Below, one piece after another: positions 25,825-34,270 of a stretch of DNA of 64,000 nt. Position 1 is the first letter of the stretch, and every line of letters starts with the position of its first letter. The notes under the pieces are model-generated. The model searched no databases. It worked only from the letters and a program-made list of their open reading frames with translations, and was not told where the DNA came from. The translations under genes and the position numbers were made by a program. The stretch comes from UMGS1649 sp045534225 (lineage in GTDB: Bacteria > Bacillota > Clostridia > TANB77 > CAG-465): NCBI GenBank assembly GCA_045534225.1, contig JAZSJJ010000007.1, positions 72,472 through 136,471 of the forward strand, read 5' to 3'.

Positions 25825-27159
25825 ATGAAATCATTAGCAATAATTTTAGGAAAAGCTGCAGTATTTGCAGGTAAGCTTCTAAAACGTGGAAGTTCACTGC
25901 CTGGAGATGTTGCGTTAAAAATAGATAAAAGACTACTAACAAAAATGAAATTACCAGAGCTTAGAATTGCAGTAACAGGCTCTTCTGGCAAAGGAAGTAC
26001 TTCAAGTATAATAGCACATATATACAGAAGTATGGGATATAAGGTTGTGCACAACGCATCAGGCGCAAACCTTACTGCCGGTATAACTACTACTCTACTT
26101 GAGAACTGTACTTTATCTGGTAAAGTTAAAGGTGATGTATTTGTATTTGAAATGGATGAAAGATATGCGAAATTCGCATTTCCAGACATTAAACCAACTC
26201 ATATAGTAGTAACAAATATTACTCGTGATCAGCCACCAAGACAAGGTCATGTAGATTTAGTTTATGAAGAGATTAAAAAGGCATTACCAAAAGGAGCTCA
26301 TTTAATTCTTAATGGTGACGATCCATATCTTATGAAGTTTAATCTAGAAAATGAATATGAAACTACATATTATTCTTTAGATAAAACAGATTTATCTTAT
26401 ACTGACAGAAAGTTCAAAAACTTAAATATAAACTACTGTCCAAAATGTAATACAAAATTAGAATATGAATATTACCATTTTGAAAATCATGGCAAGTTTA
26501 ATTGTCCAAAATGCGACTTTACTCACCCTGAATCTAAATACAAGATTACTGGTATAGATTATCCAAATTTCGAAATGACAGTAGATAACCAACATAAAGT
26601 AAAACTACAATATGATTTATTATATAGCGTATACAATACAATGGCAGCATACACTACTGCTTGTACATTAGGACTTGATGAATCTGAAGTTGCTAAACAC
26701 ATTAGCGAACTTAATGCAAACTCTAAAATGTACAACCACTACAAATACAATGATAGTGAAGTATATGTGTTAAATAACAAAAATGAAAACAGTACTACAT
26801 TTAACCAATCTTTACTTTTCACAGAAAGATTTAATGGTTCTAAAACTGTAGTGATTGGTTGGAAAGAAATAAGCAGAAGATATGCATTTGATGATTTATC
26901 TTGGTTATATGATATAGACTTCGAGATATTAAATACACCAGATGTTAAAAGCATAATTTGTGCTGGACCAAATGCTTACGATATAGCTACAAGATTAATT
27001 CTTGCAGGATATCCAAGTGAGCAAATCTACATATTTAACAATTTAACTGAAGCTAAAGAAGCTGTAGATATGAATAAAACAGACTACCTATTTGGAATTC
27101 TTAATTTTGACTATGTAGAACCATTTAAAACAACATTTGCTAAAAAGGAGGAAGTATAA
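25825..27159 (+). CDS. murT: lipid II isoglutaminyl synthase, Mur-ligase subunit MurT
   Basis: 444 residues of the Mur ligase fold: P-loop GSSGKGST at about 52-59, then the four-cysteine zinc ribbon CPKC...CPKC (about 206-209 and 225-228) that is special to MurT, and the MurT C-terminal domain. With GatD, MurT amidates D-glutamate of lipid II to isoglutamine in the cytoplasm. GAGGTGATAAC precedes the ATG. The stop codon overlaps the gatD start (TAATG), so the two are made in equal amounts. Confidence 0.92.
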   Translation: MKSLAIILGKAAVFAGKLLKRGSSLPGDVALKIDKRLLTKMKLPELRIAVTGSSGKGSTSSIIAHIYRSMGYKVVHNASGANLTAGITTTLLENCTLSGKVKGDVFVFEMDERYAKFAFPDIKPTHIVVTNITRDQPPRQGHVDLVYEEIKKALPKGAHLILNGDDPYLMKFNLENEYETTYYSLDKTDLSYTDRKFKNLNINYCPKCNTKLEYEYYHFENHGKFNCPKCDFTHPESKYKITGIDYPNFEMTVDNQHKVKLQYDLLYSVYNTMAAYTTACTLGLDESEVAKHISELNANSKMYNHYKYNDSEVYVLNNKNENSTTFNQSLLFTERFNGSKTVVIGWKEISRRYAFDDLSWLYDIDFEILNTPDVKSIICAGPNAYDIATRLILAGYPSEQIYIFNNLTEAKEAVDMNKTDYLFGILNFDYVEPFKTTFAKKEEV

Positions 27160-27911
27160 TGAAAATAACAATAGGACATTTATTTTATGACATACTTAAC
27201 CTTTATGGCGAAAGCGGAAATATTCTAGCGCTTAAGTATGCTTTAGAAAAACAAGGTGTAGAAGTTGAAATTAAAGAAATATCTTTAAAAGACGAACTTT
27301 ATCTTGGAGATTTAGATCTTGTATATATGGGAGCCGGAACTGAAGAAAACCAAATGCTTGCTTTAGAATATCTAAAAAAATATTTACCTACACTTTCACA
27401 AGAAGTATTAGGTGGTAAGTTCTTCTTAGTAACAGGCAATTCTGTAGAATTATTTGGCACTCACATACAAGACGGAGAAAGAAAAATAGAAACATTAGGT
27501 ATTTTCCATTATTATACTGAAAGAACAAAAGAAAGAAGAGTTTCTGAATGTGTATTTAAACACAAAAAAGTAGATGACCTAATATTAGGATTTGAAAATC
27601 ATCAGGGGATTTTAAGAAAAGTCTCTCTTCCAATGTTTGAAGTAATTAAAGGCTATGGTTCTGAAAAAGACACTGGTACAGAAGGTTTCAAACATAATAG
27701 TTTCCGCGGTACATACATGCTTGGGCCAATACTTGCAAGAAATCCAAAGCTTTTAGAATATTTTGTAAAAGAATTAATTTCACGCAAAGATAAGAATTTT
27801 GAATTCAAGCCTTTAGATTTAGAAATTGCGCAGACAGCACACGATAGATTTATGGATAAATACACAAATCTTTTAGCTGCTCTTGCAGAAAAAGAAGTTA
27901 AAAAAAAATAA
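27159..27911 (+). CDS. gatD: GatD-like glutamine amidotransferase subunit, catalytic residues replaced
   Basis: 250 residues, clearly the GatD partner of MurT (HLFYDILNLYGESGNILAL, GAGTEENQ, GFENHQG, GTYMLGPILARNPKL). Staphylococcus aureus GatD uses a cysteine in ICGGYQFLG (Cys94) and a histidine in GTYLHGPIL (His189). The aligned segments here are VTGNSVELFG (Thr92) and GTYMLGPIL (Leu188), so both catalytic residues seem absent. The frame is intact and coupled to murT. The subunit may serve as a scaffold while MurT uses free ammonia, or the chemistry may differ. Confidence 0.85.
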   Translation: MKITIGHLFYDILNLYGESGNILALKYALEKQGVEVEIKEISLKDELYLGDLDLVYMGAGTEENQMLALEYLKKYLPTLSQEVLGGKFFLVTGNSVELFGTHIQDGERKIETLGIFHYYTERTKERRVSECVFKHKKVDDLILGFENHQGILRKVSLPMFEVIKGYGSEKDTGTEGFKHNSFRGTYMLGPILARNPKLLEYFVKELISRKDKNFEFKPLDLEIAQTAHDRFMDKYTNLLAALAEKEVKKK

Positions 27912-27956
27912 TAAGGATAAGAAAGTTTCTGATAAATAACTTATTATCTTGGTAAT

Positions 27957-27995
27957 AAAAAAGTAACGTCAATATATATTTTGCCGTTACTTTTT
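27957..27995. terminator. bidirectional terminator between gatD and the PHP gene
   Basis: AAAAAGTAACG/CGTTACTTTTT arms with a 16-nt loop and U-runs in both directions, serving the convergent genes. Confidence 0.75.
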
Positions 27996-27999
27996 ATTT

Positions 28000-28881
28000 T
28001 TACTTTTTATTTCTCGTCCAATTATAAAATATCGCTCTGTTTATATTCAAGTTATGGTTCATTCCCGATCCAAGTTCTATTCCAGGTTTAACAGTTCCAT
28101 GATAATCACTACCACCTGATATCATCATATTGTGTGCTCTTGCCCATTTTTCTATTTCATTCATTTGCTCGTTTGTAAACGTTGAATGATATACCTCTAC
28201 TCCATCTATTTTATATTTTTCCGTAAATTCATTTAGAAAATCTATTGTGTTGTCAAAAGCGTATTGATATGGATGTGCTAGAATTGCTATTCCGTTTGCT
28301 TTTTTTACTAACTCTAATGTCTCTTCTACACTAGGACTAAACTTAGATAGGTCTATAAACAAGTGATGTTTTGGATTTACCACTCCATCTCTAAAGAAAT
28401 TTTTAAGTGATTCCATTAAATGTTCACCATAAACTTCGACCGCTTGTTCCTTATGTGCTTTTAAATAGTCATATGCTTGATGTTCAGGAAAACCTGAAAA
28501 ATCTATATCTCTCATTTCAATATCAAAACCATCTTGTTGTAAATTCTTTACCATTCTAGACGCCATATAGCGTTTTCTAGCAAGTTTGTGCTTTGGAGTA
28601 TAGTAATTTAACATATACTCATTAATAACCTCTGGATTTACGCCATAGCCAAGAATTTCTACTATTCTACCTTTGTATGATGTTGTTATTTCACATCCAG
28701 CTATAACTTGACCTGAATATATATTTCTCCAATCAAATTTTTGCATGTCTATATAGCTTTTACAAGTATCATGATCTGTTATAGATATTATTTCTAATTC
28801 TTTTTCTTCGCATAACTTCAAAAGATTTCTTACAGTATCGCTACCATCAGAATTTTTAGTATGCATATGTAAATCTACCAT
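28000..28881 (-). CDS. PHP-domain phosphoesterase
   Basis: 293 residues with the PHP metal-binding motifs DLHMHTKNSDGS (start), SITDHDT (about 37-43), AILAHPYQY and, at the C-terminus, ISGGSDYHGT. Family members include RNase AM/YciV-type 5'-3' exonucleases and 3',5'-nucleoside bisphosphate phosphatases. The exact substrate cannot be read from sequence. AAGGAG lies 5 nt before the ATG. Stand-alone gene with its own terminator. Confidence 0.82.
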   Translation of the reverse strand: MVDLHMHTKNSDGSDTVRNLLKLCEEKELEIISITDHDTCKSYIDMQKFDWRNIYSGQVIAGCEITTSYKGRIVEILGYGVNPEVINEYMLNYYTPKHKLARKRYMASRMVKNLQQDGFDIEMRDIDFSGFPEHQAYDYLKAHKEQAVEVYGEHLMESLKNFFRDGVVNPKHHLFIDLSKFSPSVEETLELVKKANGIAILAHPYQYAFDNTIDFLNEFTEKYKIDGVEVYHSTFTNEQMNEIEKWARAHNMMISGGSDYHGTVKPGIELGSGMNHNLNINRAIFYNWTRNKK

Positions 28882-28937
28882 TTCTTTCTCCTTTGTTCAT
28901 ATATATTCTAGAACAAAAATCTGTAAAATACAATATA

Positions 28938-29840
28938 CTATTTATTAATATCCTTTAATATTATTTCTACAAATTTACTTGCTGCATAGTTTAATGAACT
29001 ATTCTTTAATGTAACTATTCCAAGTTCTCTTGACTTTATTTTAGGTTCTACTTTAAGCTCATAAAGTTCGCCATTTGCAAGTTCTGTTTTTGCGAACTCT
29101 TTAGTTATATATCCTATCCCAAAGCCAGCTTTTATAAACTCCGTAACTAACGCATAGCTTACTATTTCAATGTCTGGCTTGAAATCTATTCCATTAGTTT
29201 TCATATAATTATTTAGGAATGCACGTGTATTAGAAGGTTCTTTTTGTGTTACTATTTTATGCTCTAGCAGTTCATTTAATGTATATTCTTTATCCTCTTT
29301 TGCTAGATATTTTTCGCTTGCTGCAAATGTATCATGAAGTTTCGCACAAACAGTTATATCCATATCTAATGCTTCTTTAGTTGGTAAATTAGTAACAAGA
29401 AAGTCTACATAGCCGTTTCTTAAATCACTTATAAGATTAATGGTAAGTTCATTTGTTATTTCAATGTCTATATTCGGATACATTCTATGAAATTCTGCTA
29501 TATATGGCATCAGGAAGTGTTTAGATACTGTAGCACTTGCCCCTATTCTTATTTTCCCTTCTTCTAGTTTAATTAAAGAATTAAATTTGTTTTCTGCATT
29601 TCTGGCTTCAGTTAATATATTCTTTACATAGCTAAGTAATACTTTCCCTTCTTCTGTTAAAGTAACACCTTTTTTAGTACGTATAAAAAGTACTCCGCCT
29701 AAGTTTGTTTCTAATGTGTGTATCGCTTTAGTTACAGCCGGCTGTGAAATATACAACTCTTCTGCTGCTTTAGTTATATTCCCTACAGTTGCAACTGTAT
29801 AAAAGACTTTGTATAAATTTAGATCTATATCGTTTCCCAT
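28938..29840 (-). CDS. LysR-family transcriptional regulator
   Basis: 300 residues: N-terminal winged helix-turn-helix (NITKAAEELYISQPAVTKAI, about 19-38) and a periplasmic-binding-like effector domain. The text resembles the CysB/CysL/YwfK-type branch, but the effector is unknown. It is divergent from the nitrilase-like gene, with a perfect 17-bp palindrome between them positioned as LysR regulators require, so it very likely controls that operon and itself. Confidence 0.9.
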   Translation of the reverse strand: MGNDIDLNLYKVFYTVATVGNITKAAEELYISQPAVTKAIHTLETNLGGVLFIRTKKGVTLTEEGKVLLSYVKNILTEARNAENKFNSLIKLEEGKIRIGASATVSKHFLMPYIAEFHRMYPNIDIEITNELTINLISDLRNGYVDFLVTNLPTKEALDMDITVCAKLHDTFAASEKYLAKEDKEYTLNELLEHKIVTQKEPSNTRAFLNNYMKTNGIDFKPDIEIVSYALVTEFIKAGFGIGYITKEFAKTELANGELYELKVEPKIKSRELGIVTLKNSSLNYAASKFVEIILKDINK

Positions 29841-29855
29841 AATATCACCAAAATA

Positions 29856-29884
29856 ATTATACTACTATAAAAGATATTATTCAA
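29856..29884 (-). promoter_or_regulatory. promoter of the LysR regulator gene
   Basis: Minus strand TTGAAT (29884-29879), 17 bp, TATAAT (29861-29856). Confidence 0.7.
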
Positions 29885-29890
29885 GATTAT

Positions 29891-29907
29891 CATAACTGTA
29901 AGTTATG
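29891..29907. promoter_or_regulatory. LysR operator palindrome
   Basis: Perfect CATAACT-N3-AGTTATG, containing a T-N11-A motif. It lies 7 bp upstream of the regulator's own -35 and is centred at about -65 of the divergent nitrilase-like promoter, the classic LysR recognition site position. Confidence 0.75.
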
Positions 29908-29928
29908 GTTTATATAAAAATTATGTAT

Positions 29929-29957
29929 TTGTGTTATGACCATTGCAGAGTTATACT
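29929..29957 (+). promoter_or_regulatory. promoter of the nitrilase-like operon
   Basis: TTGTGT (29929-29934), 17 bp, TATACT (29952-29957). The poor -35 fits activator dependence. Confidence 0.55.
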
Positions 29958-29975
29958 ATCAGTGGAGGTGATAAT

Positions 29976-30833
29976 ATGCTAACAAATAATTATTTAGCAG
30001 TACTTGTATTTCAATTGAAATTACACATCAAATGCACACACGAAAAGGATTATCTCGTAATAGATGATTCTTACCACAAACAGATTAAAAGATGTATCGA
30101 GATCATCAAAGAAACTAATCCGGACATCGTTGTTTTTCCTGAAATGTCTGCTACCAAGGAATATGCAGATGTAATGCTAGAGCTTTCTAAGACAGGTAAG
30201 TTAATTGTATTTGGTAGCATCTATGCAGGAACGACCAACTACACTACAATTTATCAAAATGGTGAGCTTTATCTTATAGCCAAGCGATTCCCTTGCGGAA
30301 GCGAACCAATGGTAAGATTTGCACCAAAGATTACTCCAAACGAATTCATTAAAGATTATCTTCACGAACATGAATTCCACGTGAAAGGAAATAAAGTATA
30401 CATCCTTAACTGCTTGGAGTACTATGAAACTGCTTATCTTATCGCAAGAGATTACGAACTTTCAAAAGATCTTTTCGGATTTATTGTTCCTTGCAGCAAT
30501 TCTAATCCAACTGTATTTATGGATGAATCTCGTGCAATCCATAACCATAACGAATTCATCTACTCGTTTGTAGCAAATAGAATTCGAGGCGATGAAACCA
30601 ATCGTTATGGCAGAAGCTATATCTTTGGTCCTATTCAGTACCACGAAAAAGATTGGATGAAGGAAGAAGGAATTCTTTCTCTTGACCACAACGCAAGCAT
30701 CCTCACTCTAGATAAAGACACTCCTTCTTTTGCATATGGAAAATATGCAGTCGGACGTGAAATCTCTAGATTTGGAAGAAGCGACAATTACCTCAACACA
30801 CCTCGTGGTGTAGTTACAAAAAATTTACTTTAA
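29976..30833 (+). CDS. nitrilase-superfamily C-N hydrolase
   Basis: 285 residues from the ATG at 29976, which has a near-perfect GGAGGTGAT site. The Glu-Lys-Cys triad of the family is readable: Glu56 (VVFPEMSA), Lys103 (IAKRFPCG) and Cys146 (ILNCLEYYE). These enzymes hydrolyse amides. The next gene is a stand-alone CoaB, so a pantetheine- or pantothenamide-type substrate is possible but unproven. Codon use (more ATC, TTC, CTT, CGT) differs from most neighbours, suggesting transfer or high expression. Confidence 0.75.
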   Translation: MLTNNYLAVLVFQLKLHIKCTHEKDYLVIDDSYHKQIKRCIEIIKETNPDIVVFPEMSATKEYADVMLELSKTGKLIVFGSIYAGTTNYTTIYQNGELYLIAKRFPCGSEPMVRFAPKITPNEFIKDYLHEHEFHVKGNKVYILNCLEYYETAYLIARDYELSKDLFGFIVPCSNSNPTVFMDESRAIHNHNEFIYSFVANRIRGDETNRYGRSYIFGPIQYHEKDWMKEEGILSLDHNASILTLDKDTPSFAYGKYAVGREISRFGRSDNYLNTPRGVVTKNLL

Positions 30834-30847
30834 TGGAGGAAAATATT

Positions 30848-31615
30848 ATGAAAAAGAATATTATTATTGATGCAGGTCCTACAAACGAAAGAATCGATGC
30901 TGTAATGAAGATTACGAATATGTCTACCGGTGCTCTTGGTAGCATTATTGCAGATACAGTTCTTACCAACTTTGGAGATGAAATTGAAAATCTTTTCTAC
31001 ATCTCTACTAAGCTTTCGTATAAGCCTAGAGTACAAAGTGATAAAGTAAGATTCATTACTGTTGAGTCTACAGATGATCTTATCCAGGCTTTGGATAATC
31101 TCTTTGCAAATTACAGGATTGATGCAATCGTACATTCTGCAGCAGTTGGAGACTACAAAGGCAGATATGTTGTTCGAGCAGAAGATATTGTAGAAGAAAT
31201 TCTTCACGAAGATTTTACAAATCTTTCTGAAAACGAAAAACGTGAAAAGCTTATGAGTATTTTCACATCGCCTAAGGCCGTTCTTCATGATGAAAGCAAA
31301 ATTTCTTCCTACGAACCTAACCTTATGGTTATGCTTGACCTTACTCCTAAGGTTATTTCACGTATCAAAAAATGGAGCCCTGATACCAAACTTATCGGTT
31401 TCAAACTCCTTGAAGGCGTAAGCGAGGATGAACTTTTCGATGTTGCAAGCAAGCTTCTTCATAAGAACAACGCAGACTACATCGTAGCAAATCTTCTTGA
31501 TAGAATCGGCGGCGGAAAGCACTTTGCAATGATTATTAACAAGGATGGTGTTCTTCATAGATGCAACACTAAGCCCGAAATTGCAAATGTTATTTCACAT
31601 CTTATCTTCGGATGA
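30848..31615 (+). CDS. coaB: phosphopantothenate-cysteine ligase (stand-alone CoaB)
   Basis: 255 residues from the ATG at 30848 (GGAGG 8 nt upstream; the frame's earlier ATG overlaps the previous stop). Signature AGPTNERIDAVMKITNMSTG near the N-terminus, HSAAVGDY, LIGFKLLEG and the C-terminal NLLDRIGGGKH match the CoaB half of Dfp. CoaB joins cysteine to 4'-phosphopantothenate in coenzyme A synthesis. The CoaC half is absent here, as in streptococcal and enterococcal split forms. It shares the atypical codon style of the operon. Confidence 0.82.
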   Translation: MKKNIIIDAGPTNERIDAVMKITNMSTGALGSIIADTVLTNFGDEIENLFYISTKLSYKPRVQSDKVRFITVESTDDLIQALDNLFANYRIDAIVHSAAVGDYKGRYVVRAEDIVEEILHEDFTNLSENEKREKLMSIFTSPKAVLHDESKISSYEPNLMVMLDLTPKVISRIKKWSPDTKLIGFKLLEGVSEDELFDVASKLLHKNNADYIVANLLDRIGGGKHFAMIINKDGVLHRCNTKPEIANVISHLIFG

Positions 31616-31656
31616 GCAACAGACACTTTACATTAAACTAAGAAAAGGACGAAGGC

Positions 31657-32286
31657 ATGGATAACAAGAAATATGATTATGTATCTAAGTTCTATGATGG
31701 ATACGCTGCAGTAAGAATTGGTCATAAGTGGGGATTTATTGATGAGAGTGGAAAAGAAATCTGTAAAATCAAATATGAATTCCCAGTGAACAAAAGCCTT
31801 GGAGCTTTTTGGGAAGGATTTGCAGTTGTTGGCGCTCCAAACGGAAAATTTATTGATGTTTGTGGCACACAGTGTGAATGTTTAGGATTTGGTTACATTA
31901 ACACCAACGGTGAAGAAATGTGCCCCTTCAATTACACTGCCGCCTGTGATTTTAATAACGGAGTTGCCTGGGTAAGAGATGAAAATATGAAATGGTTGCT
32001 TATTAACAACAAATTTGAAACTCTTACCAAAAGAACTTATGATAGAATTCATGATTTCTTCTATGGCTTTGCTGTTGTTGAACTTGACGGTAAGTTTGGT
32101 TTTATTAACCGTCATGGAGATGAAGTTTGTGAAATAAAGTATAAACACATGAGTTGCTTCAACGAATATGGATATGCTCAAATCACATTTCCTAACACCA
32201 AATTTGATAGAACCTACTGGATTGACACTGAGGGTAAAGAATACTTTCTTTATTTTGATTCGAATGAGATGCAACCTTTAAACTAA
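31657..32286 (+). CDS. WG-repeat protein
   Basis: 209 residues built of about four WG/KWG-type repeats (GHKWGFIDESGKEICKIKYE; GFGYINTNGEEMCPFNYTAA; GKFGFINRHGDEVCEIKYKH; YWIDTEGKEY). Such repeats form beta-rich folds of unknown function. No signal peptide. AAGGACGAAGG precedes the ATG. Last gene of the nitrilase-CoaB unit, same codon style. Confidence 0.82.
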   Translation: MDNKKYDYVSKFYDGYAAVRIGHKWGFIDESGKEICKIKYEFPVNKSLGAFWEGFAVVGAPNGKFIDVCGTQCECLGFGYINTNGEEMCPFNYTAACDFNNGVAWVRDENMKWLLINNKFETLTKRTYDRIHDFFYGFAVVELDGKFGFINRHGDEVCEIKYKHMSCFNEYGYAQITFPNTKFDRTYWIDTEGKEYFLYFDSNEMQPLN

Positions 32287-32307
32287 GAGACACTACAAAG
32301 GCAAAAG

Positions 32308-32337
32308 GAACCGTTTCAGCTATTGCTGAGACGGTTC
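32308..32337 (+). terminator. terminator after the WG-repeat gene
   Basis: GAACCGTTTCAGC/GCTGAGACGGTTC stem, TATT loop, short T-rich tail; by far the most GC-rich terminator in the region. Confidence 0.75.
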
Positions 32338-32363
32338 TTAATTTACATCTTTTATTATAATTG

Positions 32364-33287
32364 TTATATTTCTTCAGGTGTTTGTGGTTCAACATGCTTG
32401 TTTTTTACTTCTGTTTCTTCACTTTCTATTATTTCTGTTGCTGATTCTTCTATAGTCTTACTTTCATGTTTAAGTTTTTCCATAAAAGTATCTCCACCAG
32501 TAAGTTCTACATCACGAAAGTTCCCTTCTGGATTAACATGTTCTGCCGTTTCGCCTTTTATAAAAGCACTTTTTATTTTGTTTTTTATTTTTCCAAATAT
32601 TTCAGCAATTTTTTTAAATCCAAATTTGGATTTTGATTCATCTATTACCTGTGGTAATAAATCTGAAGATGCTATTTCTTCTCCTAGAATTTCTGGATTC
32701 ATTTCACAAAATCTTGCTAACTCTACATATTCCATCTCATATTTATCTGATTTAAACTCTTCAATTCTCTCCTCATAATCCATTCTATAGAAGATACCCG
32801 TTTTCTCTTGTTCTCTTGCCAACCAAAAGTTCACGATATCATATTTTGATGAAATAACTTCTCCAGTTTCCTTATTTCTTATAGTGCACACTTTTAATTG
32901 GTCTGGTGAAATTGGCATATCTGTATATGCATCATATGGTTTTGTTTCTACTCTATGTTCTTCGGCAATGCACTCGCCATCAAACACTAAGTATACTCCT
33001 TCACCTTCCCAATCTTCAAAATCTTTTGCTTGTTGAAGTTCATGAATAGCTTTTAGACTATGCTCATCAAAGCCCTCTTCATTAACACGTCCCTCGGCCA
33101 TTCTAGAATATATTCCATGTACTCCTACAAACATTTTTGTAGCACCTTGAGAACCAACAGAATACGAAACTTTTGCCCCTACTTGATCACCTATTATAGA
33201 GCAATTGGTTCCAAAAGTTGGTTGTAAGCCTTGTTCTAAAATAGTTCTTAGATATTTACTTTTTGTAAAATGGAAACACTCTTTCAT
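32364..33287 (-). CDS. hypothetical protein with ADP-ribosyltransferase-like N-terminus
   Basis: 307 residues. The opening CFHFTKSKYLRTILEQGLQP, followed later by VYLVFDG, resembles the N-terminal pattern of ART/DarT/RNA phosphotransferase-fold proteins (H-F-T-x-n-L-x-x-I-L-x-x-G-L). The C-terminal third is charged, helical and low-complexity. The ATG at 33287 has AGGAGAGAG upstream; the longer frame has no site. I cannot show activity. It could also be a fold relative without catalysis. Confidence 0.55.
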   Translation of the reverse strand: MKECFHFTKSKYLRTILEQGLQPTFGTNCSIIGDQVGAKVSYSVGSQGATKMFVGVHGIYSRMAEGRVNEEGFDEHSLKAIHELQQAKDFEDWEGEGVYLVFDGECIAEEHRVETKPYDAYTDMPISPDQLKVCTIRNKETGEVISSKYDIVNFWLAREQEKTGIFYRMDYEERIEEFKSDKYEMEYVELARFCEMNPEILGEEIASSDLLPQVIDESKSKFGFKKIAEIFGKIKNKIKSAFIKGETAEHVNPEGNFRDVELTGGDTFMEKLKHESKTIEESATEIIESEETEVKNKHVEPQTPEEI

Positions 33288-33360
33288 AAACTCTCTCCTA
33301 TCATTATTAGTCAAACTGTATCTATATAGTATCATGTACTTAACTTTTTAACAATATAAA

Positions 33361-33394
33361 AAACAAAAAACGACAAGATTTTGAAATCTTGTCG
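33361..33394 (-). terminator. terminator of the tRNA-Ser pair
   Basis: CGACAAGATTT/AAATCTTGTCG stem with a 2-nt spacer, then a U-run on the minus strand. Confidence 0.85.
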
Positions 33395-33402
33395 ACTAAG
33401 TT

Positions 33403-33495
33403 TGGCGGAGAGTGAGGGATTCGAACCCTCGCTGCCCGAATTTGGACACTAACTGTTTAGCAAACAGTCCCCTTCGGCCTCTTGGGTAACTCTCC
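33403..33495 (-). tRNA. tRNA-Ser (anticodon GCT)
   Basis: Class II tRNA with a long variable arm. Acceptor GGAGAGT/ACTCTCC, anticodon loop TTGCTAA between ACTGT/ACAGT, T-loop GGTTCGAATCC, encoded GCCA end. Reads AGC/AGU. Confidence 0.95.
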
Positions 33496-33503
33496 ATATA
33501 AAT

Positions 33504-33527
33504 TAAGGAAGCCTTTAGCTTCCTTTA
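33504..33527. other. hairpin between the two tRNA-Ser genes
   Basis: TAAGGAAGC/GCTTCCTTTA inverted repeat. Without a clean U-run on the minus strand it looks more like a processing hairpin than a terminator. Confidence 0.45.
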
Positions 33528-33529
33528 TG

Positions 33530-33618
33530 TGGCGGAAGAGGTAGGATTCGAACCCACGGTGCCTTTCGACATCACCAGTTTTCAAGACTGGCTCCTTAAA
33601 CCACTCGGACACTCTTCC
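33530..33618 (-). tRNA. tRNA-Ser (anticodon TGA)
   Basis: Class II tRNA: acceptor GGAAGAG/CTCTTCC, anticodon loop CTTGAAA between CCAGT/ACTGG, long variable arm, T-loop GGTTCGAATCC, encoded GCCA. Reads UCN. Transcribed with tRNA-Ser(GCT). Confidence 0.95.
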
Positions 33619-33676
33619 TTAAGTACATGACTAATTATACCAAATTTATAATTAATGTCAAGACTTTTTTTGCTTT

Positions 33677-34252
33677 TTATCTTTTTCTTTTTATATTTCC
33701 TGCTTTGATTTTCGCAAATATAGCTGCAAATCCTACTATTATAAATATTACACCTACAATCGGAAGAATATAACCTCCTATTTCCTCAGAAACAAGGTAT
33801 ATGTTATATGGATTATCTTTATAATAATAAACTTGTATAGGTTGTCCCATCATAAATTGATTTCGATCTGTAGAAGTTTCTATTTTATCTTCATATCTTT
33901 TACCGTCAATATAATACTCAATTTCTAATTCAGAACCGCCATTAGAACCAAATCTCGACCTTACATGATCTATTTCGGCTGTAATATATACTTTATCATC
34001 TGCATTTGCTATTGATCTTTTTATATTATTTATTCCAAGATAAAATACCAATGAACCAACTAATATGCAAATCAAAGCAACAAGTATTACAGTTCCCCAA
34101 GGTGTCATTGCTAATTGAGCATTTGTTTCTTTTTTATTTTTTTCTTTATTCTTGCTTAAATTTTGTATCGCATCTTTTACTTCATTGTACTCTTTCATTT
34201 TTTCTTCTATTGACTTACCCATACCTGATACGCCTCTAAAATCCATTTTCAT
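33677..34252 (-). CDS. DUF3592-like membrane protein
   Basis: 191 residues: charged N-terminal coiled region, one membrane helix at about 55-75, an extracytoplasmic beta-rich part with YITAEIDHV ... EIEYYIDGKRYEDKIET, then a second helix (IGGYILPIVGVIFIIVGFAAIF) and a basic tail. The middle part resembles DUF3592. GGGGG lies 9 nt before the ATG. Function unknown. Confidence 0.65.
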   Translation of the reverse strand: MKMDFRGVSGMGKSIEEKMKEYNEVKDAIQNLSKNKEKNKKETNAQLAMTPWGTVILVALICILVGSLVFYLGINNIKRSIANADDKVYITAEIDHVRSRFGSNGGSELEIEYYIDGKRYEDKIETSTDRNQFMMGQPIQVYYYKDNPYNIYLVSEEIGGYILPIVGVIFIIVGFAAIFAKIKAGNIKRKR

Positions 34253-34270
34253 ATGTTTTTTCCCCCTATA

